Shown: positions 60,801-62,419, numbered from the stretch's first letter. The stretch: 64,000 nt of DNA from Megaustenia siamemsis (GCA_032433765.1 JAVIAB010000046.1:65914375-65978374), one strand, 5' to 3'. Made by a program: numbers and translations. Notes: a model not told the origin generated them from the letters alone.

Positions 60801-61688
60801 TTATGGTCAGCATCTGAGTGTGGTGTTCTGCCTTATCACGTTGTCAACCATTTTATCTGTTGTTTCTTTATATATTCTATGGCGGGGGCTATTCCTAGCT
60901 TTTTTCTCAGTTCTTCAATTCTGATCCTATCTCTCAGACTGTTTCCTGTCATTCGTCTAACACATTTCATCTCTGTAGAGGTTATTTTTCTTATTGTTCT
61001 TGCATCTAGGGTCCAGGTCTGGCATTGGTAGCACAACGTTGGGATGAAGATTGTATTGTATAGTGCTCGTTTTGCCTCCAGAGTTATTTCCTTGTGGACA
61101 ATAGTGGTGATAGCTGTCCGATGATTAGATAAGCTTTGTTGCATCTTGATTCTATCTCTGCTGTTTGAGAATTATCGTTTGTCATTAGACTTCCTAGGTA
61201 TTTGAATTCCTCTACTTGTTTTAGTTGCCTGCCTTCTATAGTTATGTTGATGTTCTGTTTATTTTTGGCGACGTTCATGACTTCTGTTTTGTTGATGTTG
61301 ATTTTCATGTTGTTTTTTGTGTCTGTGCTATTGAGTCTAGCTGTTGAGTCATTTAAGTGTTCTTGTGTGTCTTCTGCTTTTGTTTGTTAATGCCTGATAT
61401 CTGTGAGAAGAAGCTGGTTAATTGCTTGTCTCAGATTTCTAGTAGAGTTGTACGTTAAGCTTAGCTACAGGACAATTTGTGATTGTTTTAGTGTGAACAT
61501 GTTTGAGTGTAAACATGTTTGAGTGTGAACATGTTTGAGTCCATGTGTTTGTCTCTTCCTTTAGGCTGCATGCAGAGTTCAAGGGGTCAACTGTTGAAGT
61601 GTCCTTCAAGAAAACACAGGGAGATGTTGTCAACGGAAATGTGAAAATCTCCAGAAAAGGAAACCGGTTAGACATTATTGAGTCATGA
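3781..61688 (+). CDS. MYO1B: Class I unconventional myosin, 3' part of gene (IQ neck and TH1 tail), 8 exons
   Basis: Composite gene entry; exons are listed separately. Class I myosins are single-headed actin motors linking membranes to actin; the neck binds calmodulin-type light chains through IQ motifs and the TH1 tail, which contains a PH-like fold, binds acidic phospholipids. Here the exons encode two IQ-type segments (residues 1 to about 60 of the visible part) followed by about 260 residues of TH1 ending at a TGA. Summed coding length is 1032 nt including stop, and every intron phase matches its partner (0,0,0,2,0,0,2). The order of tail landmarks (FKGKK motif, VNR..GK, KKGDF..HVIE, basic C-terminal strand) follows vertebrate MYO1A/MYO1B rather than MYO1C/D/E as far as I recall those families. 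The motor domain, start codon and promoter are outside the window. The seven introns total 56.9 kb, the largest 24.2 kb, and are mostly minisatellite. The symbol is a family assignment, not proven orthology. Confidence 0.88.
3868..4074 (+). other. Unique intron start
   Basis: Non-repetitive sequence directly after the exon donor; no coding signal or recognisable element seen. Confidence 0.6.
4075..4575 (+). repeat. Degenerate ~22-24 bp repeat, split by a LINE end
   Basis: Imperfect copies built on CTAATCTCTAAATGATGTCA at 4075-4200 and 4375-4575. Later copies form a ~50 bp dimer (ATGATATCATT alternating with TTATGTCACG). The interruption at about 4199-4370 includes an antisense LINE 3' end. 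Confidence 0.85.
4199..4251 (-). mobile_element. Antisense 3' end of the GATA-tail LINE family
   Basis: CATCCATCTATTGTCCTTTC, then CGAGCTGAAGTCGGCACATA and GGGCAG, is a diverged reverse complement of the end of the LINE at 54425-55425 (TATGGGCCGGCTACGGCTCG then AAAGGTCAATAGATAGATAG). The tail has become ATCC-like. Only the last ~50 bp of the element are recognisable. Confidence 0.7.
4576..4895 (+). other. Unique intronic segment
   Basis: About 320 bp of non-repetitive sequence; no exon-like or element-like signal found. Confidence 0.5.
4900..7645 (+). repeat. 32 bp minisatellite with higher-order duplication
   Basis: About 85 copies of a unit built on TTGATAGCCAAGTGTCCCAT and CCATTAATGTCC. 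Variant classes (CCCATATATTAATG, CATTCATTGATG, CCATAGATATCC, TTGTTAGCC) recur in fixed order. The block near 5629-5817 recurs at 6589-6777 (offset 960) and that at 6173-6361 recurs at 7293-7481 (offset 1120), both multiples of 32, so multi-unit blocks were duplicated. Confidence 0.96.
7646..7795 (-). other. Unique 150 bp island between two arrays
   Basis: Non-repetitive, with one open minus-strand frame containing TETFLDLIPRLIDKLKQLSE, predicted helical. No homology recognised. It could be a piece of a decayed element or exon; the open frame alone is weak evidence because flanking repeat DNA is also open. Confidence 0.3.
7798..8200 (+). repeat. TTATCACACACATG short tandem repeat
   Basis: Imperfect units of 18-24 bp alternating TTATCACACACATTATCACA with TTATCACATG and TTATCACACATG; alternating purine-pyrimidine CACACA tracts throughout. 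Confidence 0.93.
8326..9205 (-). mobile_element. Possible minus-strand SINE-like element with amplified 5' part
   Basis: On the minus strand the 48 bp repeat contains GATTCAAATTCCGGCTACAC, resembling a tRNA-derived SINE B box (TTCGAATCCCGG type). It is followed by a unique ~240 bp body (8340-8575) and an A-rich run (the T run at 8326-8341 on the + strand). This order (pol III-like promoter, body, A tail) suggests a SINE whose promoter-containing part expanded into the tandem array. No A box was convincingly identified. Confidence 0.35.
8576..9205 (+). repeat. 47-48 bp minisatellite, about 13 copies
   Basis: Unit starts AACCGGTGTAGCCGGAATTT and ends ACTCTGTCTCAAGGCC. Two runs differ by AATTTGAATCC versus AGTTAGAATCC. 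The inverted repeat CCGGTGTAGCCGG lies inside each unit. Confidence 0.95.
9238..9684 (+). repeat. 40 bp minisatellite, 11 copies
   Basis: Very uniform unit CGTAGTGACACTCTTAATGC followed by TCTACATTCAACGTTACCTT; only C/T at the first position and one ccacg variant differ. Confidence 0.97.
9698..10218 (+). repeat. 38 bp minisatellite, about 14 copies
   Basis: Unit AAGAATGTAGTTCATATTTC followed by TTGTTATTATCAAACATT; TTGTCATT variant copies cluster in the second half. Confidence 0.97.
10297..11310 (+). repeat. 37-39 bp minisatellite, about 27 copies
   Basis: Unit CCTGTGTTTGTTTCTTGTTT then TGAGTGTTGATAACAGCC. Length varies through the C run (two to six C) at the unit junction, as expected from slippage. 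GTTAACAGCCCC and GATAACAGCCC subtypes alternate. Confidence 0.96.
11311..11637 (+). other. Unique intronic segment
   Basis: Non-repetitive apart from a duplicated CCACTCTGTCTAGT near 11450-11477. No gene seen. Confidence 0.5.
11638..11830 (+). mobile_element. 5'-truncated 3' end of the GATA-tail LINE family
   Basis: From ATTCGGCTCCCTCAATGAGA to the (GATA)n tail it closely matches 55243-55425, including the segment AAAATTCAGATAAGAGAAGG and the end GGTCAATAGATAGATAG. Only the last codons of the reverse transcriptase and the 3'UTR remain. The tail holds about five GATA units. Confidence 0.9.
11831..12384 (+). other. Unique AT-rich intronic segment
   Basis: About 550 bp without tandem structure or recognisable coding potential; a 62-codon open frame here has no supporting features. 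Confidence 0.5.
12385..16182 (+). repeat. GTT-rich / TGATCA higher-order minisatellite, 3.8 kb
   Basis: Units of roughly 25-50 bp combine a (TTG)n run with TTGATCACATTGTTCTGTG or TTGATCAGATTGTTCTCTG. The 5' third uses GATCACATTG, later parts GATCAGATTG. Large blocks are duplicated: a block with the rare TGTTCATTTTGTTCTTTG near 13150 recurs near 14050, and 14632-14820 recurs identically at 15329-15517 (offset 697). Every unit carries the TGATCA palindrome. Confidence 0.96.
16183..16357 (+). repeat. 36 bp repeat, five copies
   Basis: Unit TTATAGAAGTTTAGTGTTGA then CTTTTGTTGGTTCTTG, directly abutting the preceding array and ending about 65 bp before an exon. Confidence 0.94.
16423..16584 (+). 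CDS. MYO1B: Myosin-I exon: IQ motif and neck-tail junction (54 codons)
   Basis: Phase 0-0 exon between acceptor CTCCTCTAG and donor TTG/GTAGGT. It starts ARKMLAAMKHEKR and contains IYKYHRGWKVRQQYR, a good IQ-type light-chain-binding helix with the RG pair and following Arg. It then runs through a basic stretch (PKFRRIAGPK) to SRFMITAL, where the neck meets the TH1 tail. In MYO1A/B-type proteins the equivalent position has a short hydrophobic/basic linker before a FLL-type start of TH1, which is what the next exon supplies. A five-copy 36 bp repeat ends about 65 bp upstream and a 38 bp array begins about 30 bp downstream. Confidence 0.92.
16615..17478 (+). repeat. 38 bp minisatellite, about 23 copies
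   Basis: Unit AACACAGAGTTGTTATATAA then CTTTTGTCAATCTAAACA. The central block is nearly identical; TTACATAAC and AACCTAAAC variants mark the flanks. Starts about 30 bp after an exon donor. Confidence 0.97.
17479..19206 (+). repeat. 23 bp minisatellite, about 75 copies
   Basis: Unit TTGCCTGTATCTGTTGTACC plus TCC, with TTACCTG and a TTTATTACCTG subtype (GTACTTTATTACC) at intervals. Because 23 is not a multiple of three and the unit lacks stops in any forward frame, all three frames stay open for about 600 codons; none is a gene. It abuts the previous 38 bp array with no spacer. Confidence 0.97.
19285..19488 (+). repeat. ~64 bp repeat carrying copies of the exon acceptor
   Basis: Three imperfect units contain CATGATTGTCTGATATAAGC followed by GACAG or CTGCAG and TTGTCATTCAATC. 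The last unit runs into the true exon acceptor GAAGCGACAG at 19479-19488. Confidence 0.85.
19489..19617 (+). CDS. MYO1B: Myosin-I exon: start of TH1 tail (43 codons)
   Basis: Phase 0-0 exon after acceptor GCGACAG and before donor AGG/GTAAGA. It encodes FLLKLRRNLPP, then a proline/tryptophan segment (CTDWPSSPKRFKE), ending KKIFHRWR. The LL.L+.NLP and DWP.(S/A)P pattern followed by an amphipathic helix ending in W-R/K is characteristic of the start of MYO1A/MYO1B TH1. The three repeat units upstream (about 64 bp each) carry copies of the acceptor region, so the real AG is the last of a series. Just past the donor a 36 bp stretch is tandemly duplicated (19618-19690). Confidence 0.92.
19618..19690 (+). 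repeat. 36 bp tandem duplication just after a donor site
   Basis: AAGATCAATAGATTTTTATA then ATTTCACGGATTTC occurs twice in tandem from the donor GTAAGA onward; the second copy lacks the GT and so is not a donor. Confidence 0.92.
19815..21520 (+). repeat. ~14 bp CAGCACTAACCAAC minisatellite, over 100 units
   Basis: Units CCAGCACTAACCAACCAG, with interspersed AACAAACACTAACC and AATAAACACTAACC, in higher-order runs of about 40-55 bp. Strand composition is extreme: almost no G outside AGC, very few T. Confidence 0.96.
21627..22023 (+). repeat. 21 bp minisatellite, about 19 copies
   Basis: Unit ATATGCTTGATAATAACATT plus T, with GTGCTTG, GATAGTAAC and AATAAAATT variants. The unit is seven codons long, so several frames stay open on both strands without being genes. 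Confidence 0.96.
22505..22760 (+). repeat. ~96 bp tandem duplication, about 2.5 copies
   Basis: GTACAAATCTTGTATACAAA begins near 22569 and recurs near 22665, followed in both by GGTTCTGATTAATGTCTCTA; a partial copy precedes. Confidence 0.88.
22865..23164 (+). repeat. 100 bp tandem repeat, three copies
   Basis: AATTGACTGGAGCATCATAA starts at 22865, 22965 and 23065; copies share GTCCATGGCACTGGACTCTA and differ at a few sites only. Confidence 0.95.
23725..23831 (+). CDS. MYO1B: Myosin-I exon: TH1 tail, FKGKK segment (phase 0-2)
   Basis: Exon between acceptor TTTTTCTAG and donor AG/GTATGA. It encodes CAKYRSKLDD and then LREKMVASNLFKGKKESY, matching the highly conserved LREK..AS.LFKGKK.SY block found in the TH1 of MYO1A/B-type myosins. 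It ends two bases into a Ser codon completed by the next exon. It has the best acceptor in the set, with a long pyrimidine run (TTTTCTTTTTCTAG), and is the only internal exon not closely preceded by a tandem array. This makes it a useful anchor for confirming the gene family. Confidence 0.94.
24232..24465 (+). repeat. ~24 bp repeat, about nine copies
   Basis: Units of the form ACTGCATACAGTAGCAGTCA plus AATT, with CAGGAGCAGGTC variants. Confidence 0.92.
24545..24995 (+). mobile_element. LINE reverse-transcriptase C-terminal fragment
   Basis: Translation in shifting frames gives YGCESWTV, then RRSLEAVEMWFYRRMLRIPW, then FFGHVMRREQLEYIV, and later KFWRDMITYTGRPGT. These are the thumb and C-terminal landmarks of non-LTR (LINE) reverse transcriptases: YGCE.W, E.W..RRMLRI.W, GH..R and the W+ end. 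An in-frame stop and frameshifts show decay. The element ends at a short GATGATGA tail near 24990. It differs in sequence from the LINE at 54425. Confidence 0.85.
25136..27008 (+). repeat. 34 bp minisatellite, about 55 near-identical copies
   Basis: Unit GGAATGAAGAAACTTTGTGT then GGTTCAGATAGTGA. It is the most homogeneous array in the window: most copies are identical, with rare single-base variants (taagaaac, caggtag) and two one-base deletions. Recent expansion or conversion is implied. Confidence 0.98.
27031..27058 (+). repeat. (TG)n microsatellite
   Basis: About 13 TG dinucleotides between the 34 bp array and the 32 bp array. Confidence 0.95.
27130..31412 (+). repeat. ~32 bp minisatellite, 4.3 kb, about 135 copies
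   Basis: Unit CCACTCTTTGGATGAGATTA then TATGGGTCAGGA, with short (TATGTGGA) and variant (CACACTTTTGATGAG, GGGTTAGGACAA) forms. A block starting with the rare GATATTACATCGGTC recurs near 27775, 28555 and 29655 with the same following order of variants, so units of roughly 0.8-1.1 kb have been duplicated. Longest single array here. Confidence 0.97.
31424..31955 (+). repeat. 37 bp minisatellite immediately upstream of an exon
   Basis: About 14 copies of TTTGTTGACACCAACAGTTT then ACCATTGTGATGTCTTA. TTATTTTACACT flanks the array on both sides (near 31428 and 31953), with the second flank leading straight into the real acceptor. Each unit contains a potential AG acceptor, ACACCAACAG. Confidence 0.96.
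31968..32103 (+). CDS. MYO1B: Myosin-I exon: TH1 tail, first PH-like strands (phase 2-0)
   Basis: Exon between acceptor CACTGGCAG and donor AAG/GTAGAA. One leading base completes the split Ser codon. It encodes IPVAFKGDYVDMI, a variable KWQKMYKSTQDTN loop, then VVFADNVNKVNRADGK. The P.P(F).GDY start and the K.VNR..GK end match the equivalent MYO1B exon. The VNR..GK turn leads into the first beta strands of the PH-like lipid-binding fold. A 37 bp array ends about 25 bp upstream and a 39 bp array begins about 60 bp downstream, so the exon is isolated between two minisatellites. Confidence 0.93.
32165..32875 (+). repeat. 39 bp minisatellite, about 18 copies
   Basis: Unit TTCATCTTGTTTCTGGTGTC then CAAGTCACTATGACAAACC; the first third carries CCATGACAAACC and TTTCCTGT variants. 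The unit is 13 codons long, which explains long open frames on both strands. Confidence 0.97.
32965..33640 (+). repeat. 40 bp minisatellite with internal hairpin, about 17 copies
   Basis: Unit GATCAAGGTTTGCTACCACA then TTGTTGATCATCTAACCCAT. Across the unit junction TTGATCAT and ATGATCAA are perfect 8 bp inverted arms around the 7-base loop CTAACCC. Confidence 0.96.
33868..34278 (+). repeat. 51 bp repeat spanning an intron-exon boundary, about 8 copies
   Basis: Unit ATTGTTGAACTAAACTTTAC, then ATTCAACATTATGTTCACAG, then ATGGTGGGAGA. The last copy is interrupted by the true exon: TTCACAG/ATGGTGGGAAAGTTGTT at 34257 is the real acceptor. The two previous copies carry the same TTCACAG/ATGGTGGGAG; older copies have CACATAG or CACATATGG there. 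Confidence 0.96.
34264..34416 (+). CDS. MYO1B: Myosin-I exon: TH1 PH-like core (51 codons)
   Basis: Phase 0-0 exon. The acceptor chosen is TTCACAG at 34257-34263, giving MVGKLLVLSTQAVLVLDPKS directly after ..ADGK; this keeps phase and matches the family pattern of a basic residue then four hydrophobic strand residues. The alternative AG ten bases further in (GTTGTTAG) breaks phase. The body continues KYRIPLNMIYKISVSPFRDN and ends CIFHIHK before donor AAG/GTAATC. The K and R residues flanking the first two strands are of the type that contacts inositol phospholipids in TH1 domains. The first ~15 exon bases and the acceptor also occur in the upstream 51 bp repeat units. Confidence 0.9.
34480..35730 (+). 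repeat. ~45 bp minisatellite, interrupted by a LINE piece
   Basis: Units built on GGTCATTTAGGTCCTGGGTT, TAGGGTGCTG and ACTGTTGTTAGAAA, with a subtype containing an extra GCTGGAT. Copies decay toward the 3' end. The block is split by the element at 34815-35022 inserted after GGTCATTT. Confidence 0.93.
34815..35022 (-). mobile_element. Antisense C-terminal fragment of a jockey-like LINE
   Basis: The minus strand reads CTLDNMTTKHVLQDCPQYTD, then LRRAMWSIPTSLEEKLYGAI, then a short tail to a TGA at 34839-34841. The pattern T.+H.LQ.CP.+..LR...W......+E.KL+G....L is the familiar C-terminal region of jockey-type LINE reverse transcriptases or their RNase H-like end. One frame is open across about 57 codons. 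Flanking repeat units continue on both sides, so it inserted into the minisatellite. Confidence 0.75.
35731..36175 (+). other. Unique intronic segment
   Basis: About 445 bp of non-repetitive AT-rich sequence; nothing recognised. Confidence 0.5.
36176..38325 (+). repeat. 30 bp minisatellite, about 71 copies
   Basis: Unit ACTCATATCACCATTCACCA then GATCCCATAA, with GATCTCATAA, ATAACACC and shorter ACTCATCACC (27 bp) variants. A variant run with TCGCCATTTACCAGGTCTCA occurs near 37090 and again near 37945, showing a block duplication of about 850 bp. Confidence 0.97.
38350..38670 (+). repeat. GT-rich microsatellite-like tract
   Basis: Imperfect TATGTGTGTGTCTATGTGTG repeats, 10-12 bp steps, T/G rich. 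Confidence 0.92.
38795..39325 (+). repeat. 29 bp minisatellite, about 18 copies
   Basis: Unit TTGGGTTAACAACTATGTTC then TCAGATCTC, with TCACATCTC variants. Confidence 0.97.
39352..40277 (+). repeat. 46 bp minisatellite, about 20 copies
   Basis: Unit TGTAGACCGACTTGTTACAA, ACACTGTGGGGATGTCAACA, TTTGCC. TTTGTC and GTGCGGATG variants are confined to the first third; the later copies are homogeneous. Confidence 0.97.
40285..40615 (+). repeat. ~40 bp repeat, about eight copies
   Basis: Units GGTGGGCATTCAATTAGAGG then TGTCCTGATGGGAGAACAAA, more diverged than neighbouring arrays, which they abut on both sides. Confidence 0.94.
40620..41650 (+). repeat. 44 bp minisatellite, about 23 copies
   Basis: Unit GTGAGAAGATGTTGGTCACA, TGATGGCTTTAGTAAAGATA, GGCA. 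AATATAGG and TGATGTC variants lie at both edges and AAAGATAGG in the middle. Confidence 0.97.
41838..42152 (+). repeat. 39 bp repeat, eight copies
   Basis: Unit GCAGACTTAACTCAGGAGTT then TAGCATTGTTATCCTGACT; ends about 20 bp before the candidate acidic exon. Each unit contains the CAG/TTAG-type AG dinucleotides but weak pyrimidine tracts. Confidence 0.96.
42171..42235 (+). CDS. Candidate alternative or cryptic acidic cassette exon (65 nt)
   Basis: Lies inside the 24 kb intron. It has a plausible pyrimidine-containing acceptor (TTTTGTTTTCTGAAG) and a strong donor, GTGAGT, at 42236. Read in phase 0 from the preceding exon it encodes EETEEEEASEEGGDGGMWEM then N, an acid-rich linker with purine-rich codons resembling exonic enhancer sequence. 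Its length is not a multiple of three. If joined to the exon at 58640, translation leaves the TH1 frame and hits a stop within about 18 codons, removing the last part of the tail. Either it is a cassette/poison exon, it pairs with another unseen exon, or it is chance. The gene model without it is phase-consistent and matches relatives better. Confidence 0.3.
42240..42948 (+). other. Unique AT-rich intronic segment
   Basis: About 700 bp of mostly non-repetitive AT-rich DNA following the candidate exon. Open frames here lack splice or codon evidence. Confidence 0.5.
42949..44522 (+). repeat. 24/48 bp minisatellite, left part
   Basis: First a 24 bp unit (ATCAGTATTCTTACAGGTAT plus TCAC), then from about 43370 a 48 bp dimer alternating CTTACAGGTATACACAGCAG and CTTCCAGCTATTCACTTCAG. 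The array is interrupted by the hAT transposon and resumes at 46945. Confidence 0.96.
44778..46225 (-). pseudogene. hAT transposase (CGGBP1-like BED finger plus RNase H-like core), frameshifted
   Basis: Starts at ATG 46223-46225 (MPKVSNSNGAKLRKFVQEFG). Residues about 30-57 hold a BED-type zinc finger (CTLCEVKV..QQHCNTSKHMK), the arrangement seen in CGG-binding protein 1-like hAT products. The catalytic core follows with WVSLDETTDVDGRFVAN (first acidic site), LLIRDAAPYMKKA (second) and HITCLAHALHRVAEEVR. The first frame is open for 321 codons, stopping after TRWGTWLEL at 45260-45262. Beyond that at least three frame changes are needed: AVEYYCENYSTLDQYLMP, then SSAKLIFYQTI, then the hAT C-terminal dimerisation block SCDVERSFSKYKTILSDNRR near 44850-44920. 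The full chain cannot be made, so the copy is probably non-autonomous. Confidence 0.9.
46353..46739 (+). CDS. Hypothetical 128-codon open frame inside the hAT element
   Basis: Lies opposite and upstream of the transposase start, within the transposon. The product begins MGAKRFKLKLEDLTNPGIFA; no family recognised. The final third is built from the subterminal repeat. It may be a chance frame or an accessory ORF of the element. Confidence 0.2.
   Translation: MGAKRFKLKLEDLTNPGIFAPDVETFEIVSYNLLSKQNPENSFEVLSGCHSLFYSQMPTDIKELTDVFPSLQSHERHTCIFTNTHIQKYSQSSQFVSKHSLRCANIDKKMEYTRKLSTPENMQNMTKI
46945..47085 (+). repeat. 24/48 bp minisatellite, right part
   Basis: Continuation of the 42949-44522 array in the same phase after the transposon, with about three dimers. 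Confidence 0.95.
47290..49840 (+). repeat. 35 bp to 27 bp minisatellite, 2.55 kb
   Basis: The first ~15 copies are 35 bp (CAAATCTATGTTTCTTGTTA then CCATCTTGTCCTCCA). From about 47820 the unit becomes 27 bp (CAAATCTTGTTACCATCTTG then ACTTCCA) by loss of an internal 8 bp ATGTTTCT-type segment. Two 35 bp copies reappear at about 48180-48235. Variant endings GTCCTCCA, GATCTCCA, GACTTCCA and GTCTTCCA are shuffled. Open frames of up to about 900 codons on both strands are artefacts of stop-free units. Confidence 0.97.
49850..50410 (+). other. Unique intronic segment
   Basis: About 560 bp of non-repetitive sequence; no coding or element signal recognised. Confidence 0.5.
50415..50705 (+). repeat. 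22 bp minisatellite, 13 copies
   Basis: Unit CTGAGGGGATACACCTACCT plus CC; contains the inverted pair CCTCAG/CTGAGG around unit junctions. Confidence 0.97.
50706..51372 (+). repeat. ~44-48 bp minisatellite with CA runs, about 15 copies
   Basis: Unit ACCACTTCTAGAAGTCACCT then ACACCACTAAGATGCCCACA and a variable (CA)n run; length differences come mainly from CA number. TTCTAGAA is a perfect palindrome in each unit. Confidence 0.95.
51373..52130 (+). repeat. 23 bp minisatellite, about 33 copies
   Basis: Unit GAACTATTTACAAATGTCTC plus AGT; GATCTATTTAC and CAGCGAAC variants scattered. Confidence 0.97.
52165..52228 (+). repeat. ~33 bp tandem duplication
   Basis: GTGTACGTGTGCTGGCCACG then TGCTGCGG occurs twice in tandem; includes the palindrome TGGCCA. 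Confidence 0.9.
52229..52582 (+). other. Unique intronic segment
   Basis: About 350 bp non-repetitive AT-rich sequence; open frames without supporting features. Confidence 0.45.
52583..53778 (+). repeat. 33-38 bp AT-rich minisatellite, about 34 copies
   Basis: Unit TAGTAGATCAACTTCTCTCA then CACATATATCCATATA. Length changes in the (TA)n part; ATCCACATATAG and ATCCATATATAG subtypes occur in blocks, so the centre differs from both edges. Confidence 0.96.
53880..54368 (+). repeat. 34 bp minisatellite, about 14 copies
   Basis: Unit CATTTAATCAACTTCTCTGT then TATGCATTAATTGA. ATTAAT and ATGCAT palindromes in each copy. Ends about 55 bp before the LINE. Confidence 0.97.
54425..55330 (+). pseudogene. 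LINE reverse transcriptase, N-terminally truncated
   Basis: An open frame of about 300 codons after the 5' truncation. GCILLPLLFGVVMDFIMKK corresponds to RT motif B, where family members usually have QGC.LSP.LF; here the Q and the SP are altered. DFADDIVLIS is motif C with the catalytic FADD. Then FIYLGSHIDRKGD, LTYACESW, FENKCLRKILGIVWNEFKTN, RRWSYVGHVMRRDNNRIAKQ and GKRKRGRPRETL, the standard thumb and C-terminal landmarks, ending NREKWRDLIKYLQKN. The endonuclease and early RT motifs are absent, so this copy cannot move itself. An upstream ATG at 54380 is in array-flanking DNA and not part of the element. Confidence 0.92.
54425..55425 (+). mobile_element. 5'-truncated LINE with open RT C-terminal frame and GATA tail
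   Basis: Non-LTR retrotransposon 3' part. The encoded product begins in the reverse-transcriptase palm, then continues through thumb and C-terminal region to a stop at 55328-55330. About 95 bp of 3'UTR follow, ending GGTCAATAGATAGATAGA. The 5' end lies directly after the 34 bp minisatellite zone. Two shorter 3' ends of the same family are at 11638-11830 and, antisense, 4199-4251. The microsatellite-type tail rather than poly(A) resembles RTE/CR1-like groups; the exact clade is not resolved. Confidence 0.93.
55500..55640 (+). repeat. 21 bp repeat, seven copies
   Basis: Near-identical AACATTTTAAATCTCTGTGA plus C; last copy truncated. Confidence 0.97.
55755..57412 (+). repeat. 24 bp minisatellite, about 69 copies
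   Basis: Unit ACTAGTTGGTGGACCTCATA plus CCAG, length perfectly conserved. From about 56390 to 57370 most copies have ACTAGTCGG instead of ACTAGTTGG, with CTCACACC and CTTCACACC subvariants repeated in the order seen at 56400-56470, 56520-56580 and 56700-56790. Eight codons per unit keep several frames open; not a gene. Confidence 0.98.
57465..58620 (+). repeat. 18 bp minisatellite immediately upstream of an exon, about 62 copies
   Basis: Unit CTGTCAGTGGTCTCATCT, with rare CTTTATCAGTGG and CTGTCAATGG copies concentrated in the first 300 bp and near 58320 and 58480. Each unit contains TCTCATCTCTGTCAG, which resembles a 3' splice site. Confidence 0.98.
58640..58773 (+). CDS. MYO1B: Myosin-I exon: TH1 tail, KKGDF..HVIE segment (phase 0-2)
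   Basis: Exon between acceptor TTTGTTCAG and donor CA/GTAAGT. It encodes ENGVVAS then KKGDFIFSTNHVIEAVTK, a clear match to the K.GDF(L/I)..S.HVIE.(L/V)TK block of MYO1A/B TH1, then a SSVGKPPEVQILP segment. It joins in phase to the exon at 34264-34416 and hands two bases of a Gln codon to the last exon. An 18 bp array ends about 20 bp upstream, and its units contain a pyrimidine-rich CTCTGTCAG resembling a 3' splice site. A 22 bp array starts roughly 15 bp after the donor. Confidence 0.94.
58790..60450 (+). repeat. 22 bp minisatellite, about 75 copies
   Basis: Unit GAGTGTGATTACTTGAGTGG plus GA, with TGTGGTTAC, TGTAATTAC and GAGTTGGA variants. A variant run containing GTGGAGGAGTG and GAATGGGAG occurs near 59560-59640 and again near 60000-60080, an offset of about 440 bp (20 units). 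Confidence 0.97.
60455..61390 (-). mobile_element. Antisense LINE fragment (RT thumb and C-terminal region)
   Basis: Read on the minus strand from about 61390: KININKTEVMNVAKNK, then EEFKYLGSLMTNDNSQTAEI, ESRCNKAYLIIGQLSPLL, a frame change near 61110, then ITLEAKRALYNTIFIPTLCY, CQTWTLDARTIRKI, KCVRRMTGNSLRDRIRIEEL. These match the post-catalytic part of non-LTR reverse transcriptases. Near the 3' end, RKRWIDGI-type residues sit in a 68 bp segment repeated four times (60533-60805). The element ends at a purine-rich GAAGAAGGCAAGAAGAAGAA tail near 60465-60485. Confidence 0.85.
60533..60805 (-). repeat. 68 bp tandem repeat inside the LINE C-terminal region, four copies
   Basis: CTTCTGTTGGCATCTCCTGC then TGTTATGTTTCCTAGTG begins at 60533, 60600, 60668 and 60736 (periods 67, 68, 68). 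On the minus strand each copy encodes part of the LINE C terminus. 68 is not a multiple of three, so the coding frame is not preserved. Confidence 0.93.
61475..61540 (+). repeat. ~17 bp repeat before the last exon
   Basis: GTGAACATGTTTGAGTGTAA occurs three times imperfectly, ending about 25 bp before the acceptor. Confidence 0.88.
61565..61688 (+). CDS. MYO1B: Myosin-I terminal coding exon with stop
   Basis: Exon after acceptor CTTTAG at 61559-61564; the first base completes CAG (Gln). It encodes LHAEFKGSTVEVSFKKTQGD, then a basic final strand with RKGNRLDIIES, then TGA at 61686-61688. The F+...V.V.....D....+++KG..L pattern and immediate end of the protein match the C terminus of MYO1A/MYO1B proteins, which stop shortly after this strand with no SH3 or proline-rich extension. 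That separates this gene from the long-tailed MYO1E/F group. Confidence 0.93.
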
Positions 61689-62260
61689 TCCAAGACAGTT
61701 CTTTATTTGTTCACGGAATAATCAAAATCAAGTCTCAACAGCTGATCTTGTCATTTGTTCACACAAAAATAAGTTAAACCAGAGTTTCTTTTTTTTTTAT
61801 AGTTAATTCAATAGAGAGACTGTAGTCGGTACTTGGCTGGCAAGAGGTGACATTTGATGGTGCCAGAACTAGATTGTTGTTTTATGAAGTCAAAGTAGTA
61901 TGTTTTTGGTTTTTTCGGCACAGAAATTTATAGGAGAGCTCGATATATAAAATAGGGGAAGTCGAGTGAGAAGTCATGAACAATGGGGGAAGTAGTAGAA
62001 GTCATGAACAATGGGAGAAGTAGTAGAAGTCATGAACAATGGGGGAAGTAGTAGAAGTCATGGGACAATGGGAGAAATGGGAGAAATCGAAGAAGTCCAA
62101 GGAGAAGTCATAGAAATTGGGAGAAATAGAAGTCATGAAACAATGGGAGAAATAGAAGTCATGAAACAATGTGAGCAATAGAAGTCATGAAACAATGGGA
62201 GCAATAGAAGTCATGAAACAATGGGAGGAAATAGATGAAGTAATAAAACAATGGGAGAAG
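61689..62260 (+). other. MYO1B: Probable 3' UTR of the myosin gene
   Basis: Follows the TGA. The first 250 bp are unique and AT-rich with a T run at 61789-61798; from about 61955 an imperfect short repeat of the GAAGTCATGAACAATGGG type takes over. The transcript end cannot be read from sequence; the only AATAAA found nearby is at 62242. Confidence 0.5.
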
Positions 62261-62270
62261 TAGAAAAAAC
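61955..62270 (+). repeat. Imperfect AGTCATGAAACAATGGGAGA repeat in probable 3'UTR
   Basis: Units of about 22-30 bp with variable AAGTAGTAG or AATAG linkers; the most degenerate array in the window. Confidence 0.9.
62242..62247 (+). promoter_or_regulatory. Candidate polyadenylation signal AATAAA
   Basis: First canonical AATAAA after the myosin stop codon, about 555 bp downstream, within the imperfect GAAGTCATGA repeat. No clear GU-rich element was identified; variant hexamers nearer the stop could be used instead. Confidence 0.3.
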
Positions 62271-62419
62271 AAGTTGATGAGAAGTGACCTTGCATTGCAG
62301 CCATTGTTGTCTGTCTGCAAGTGAAATAGAAAAATCTATTTTGTTTTACAGCCAATCTCCAGAATATGATTTTTGTCATTTTTTGTAAATTGTTGCTGGT
62401 CATGGAACATGCATGCCCT

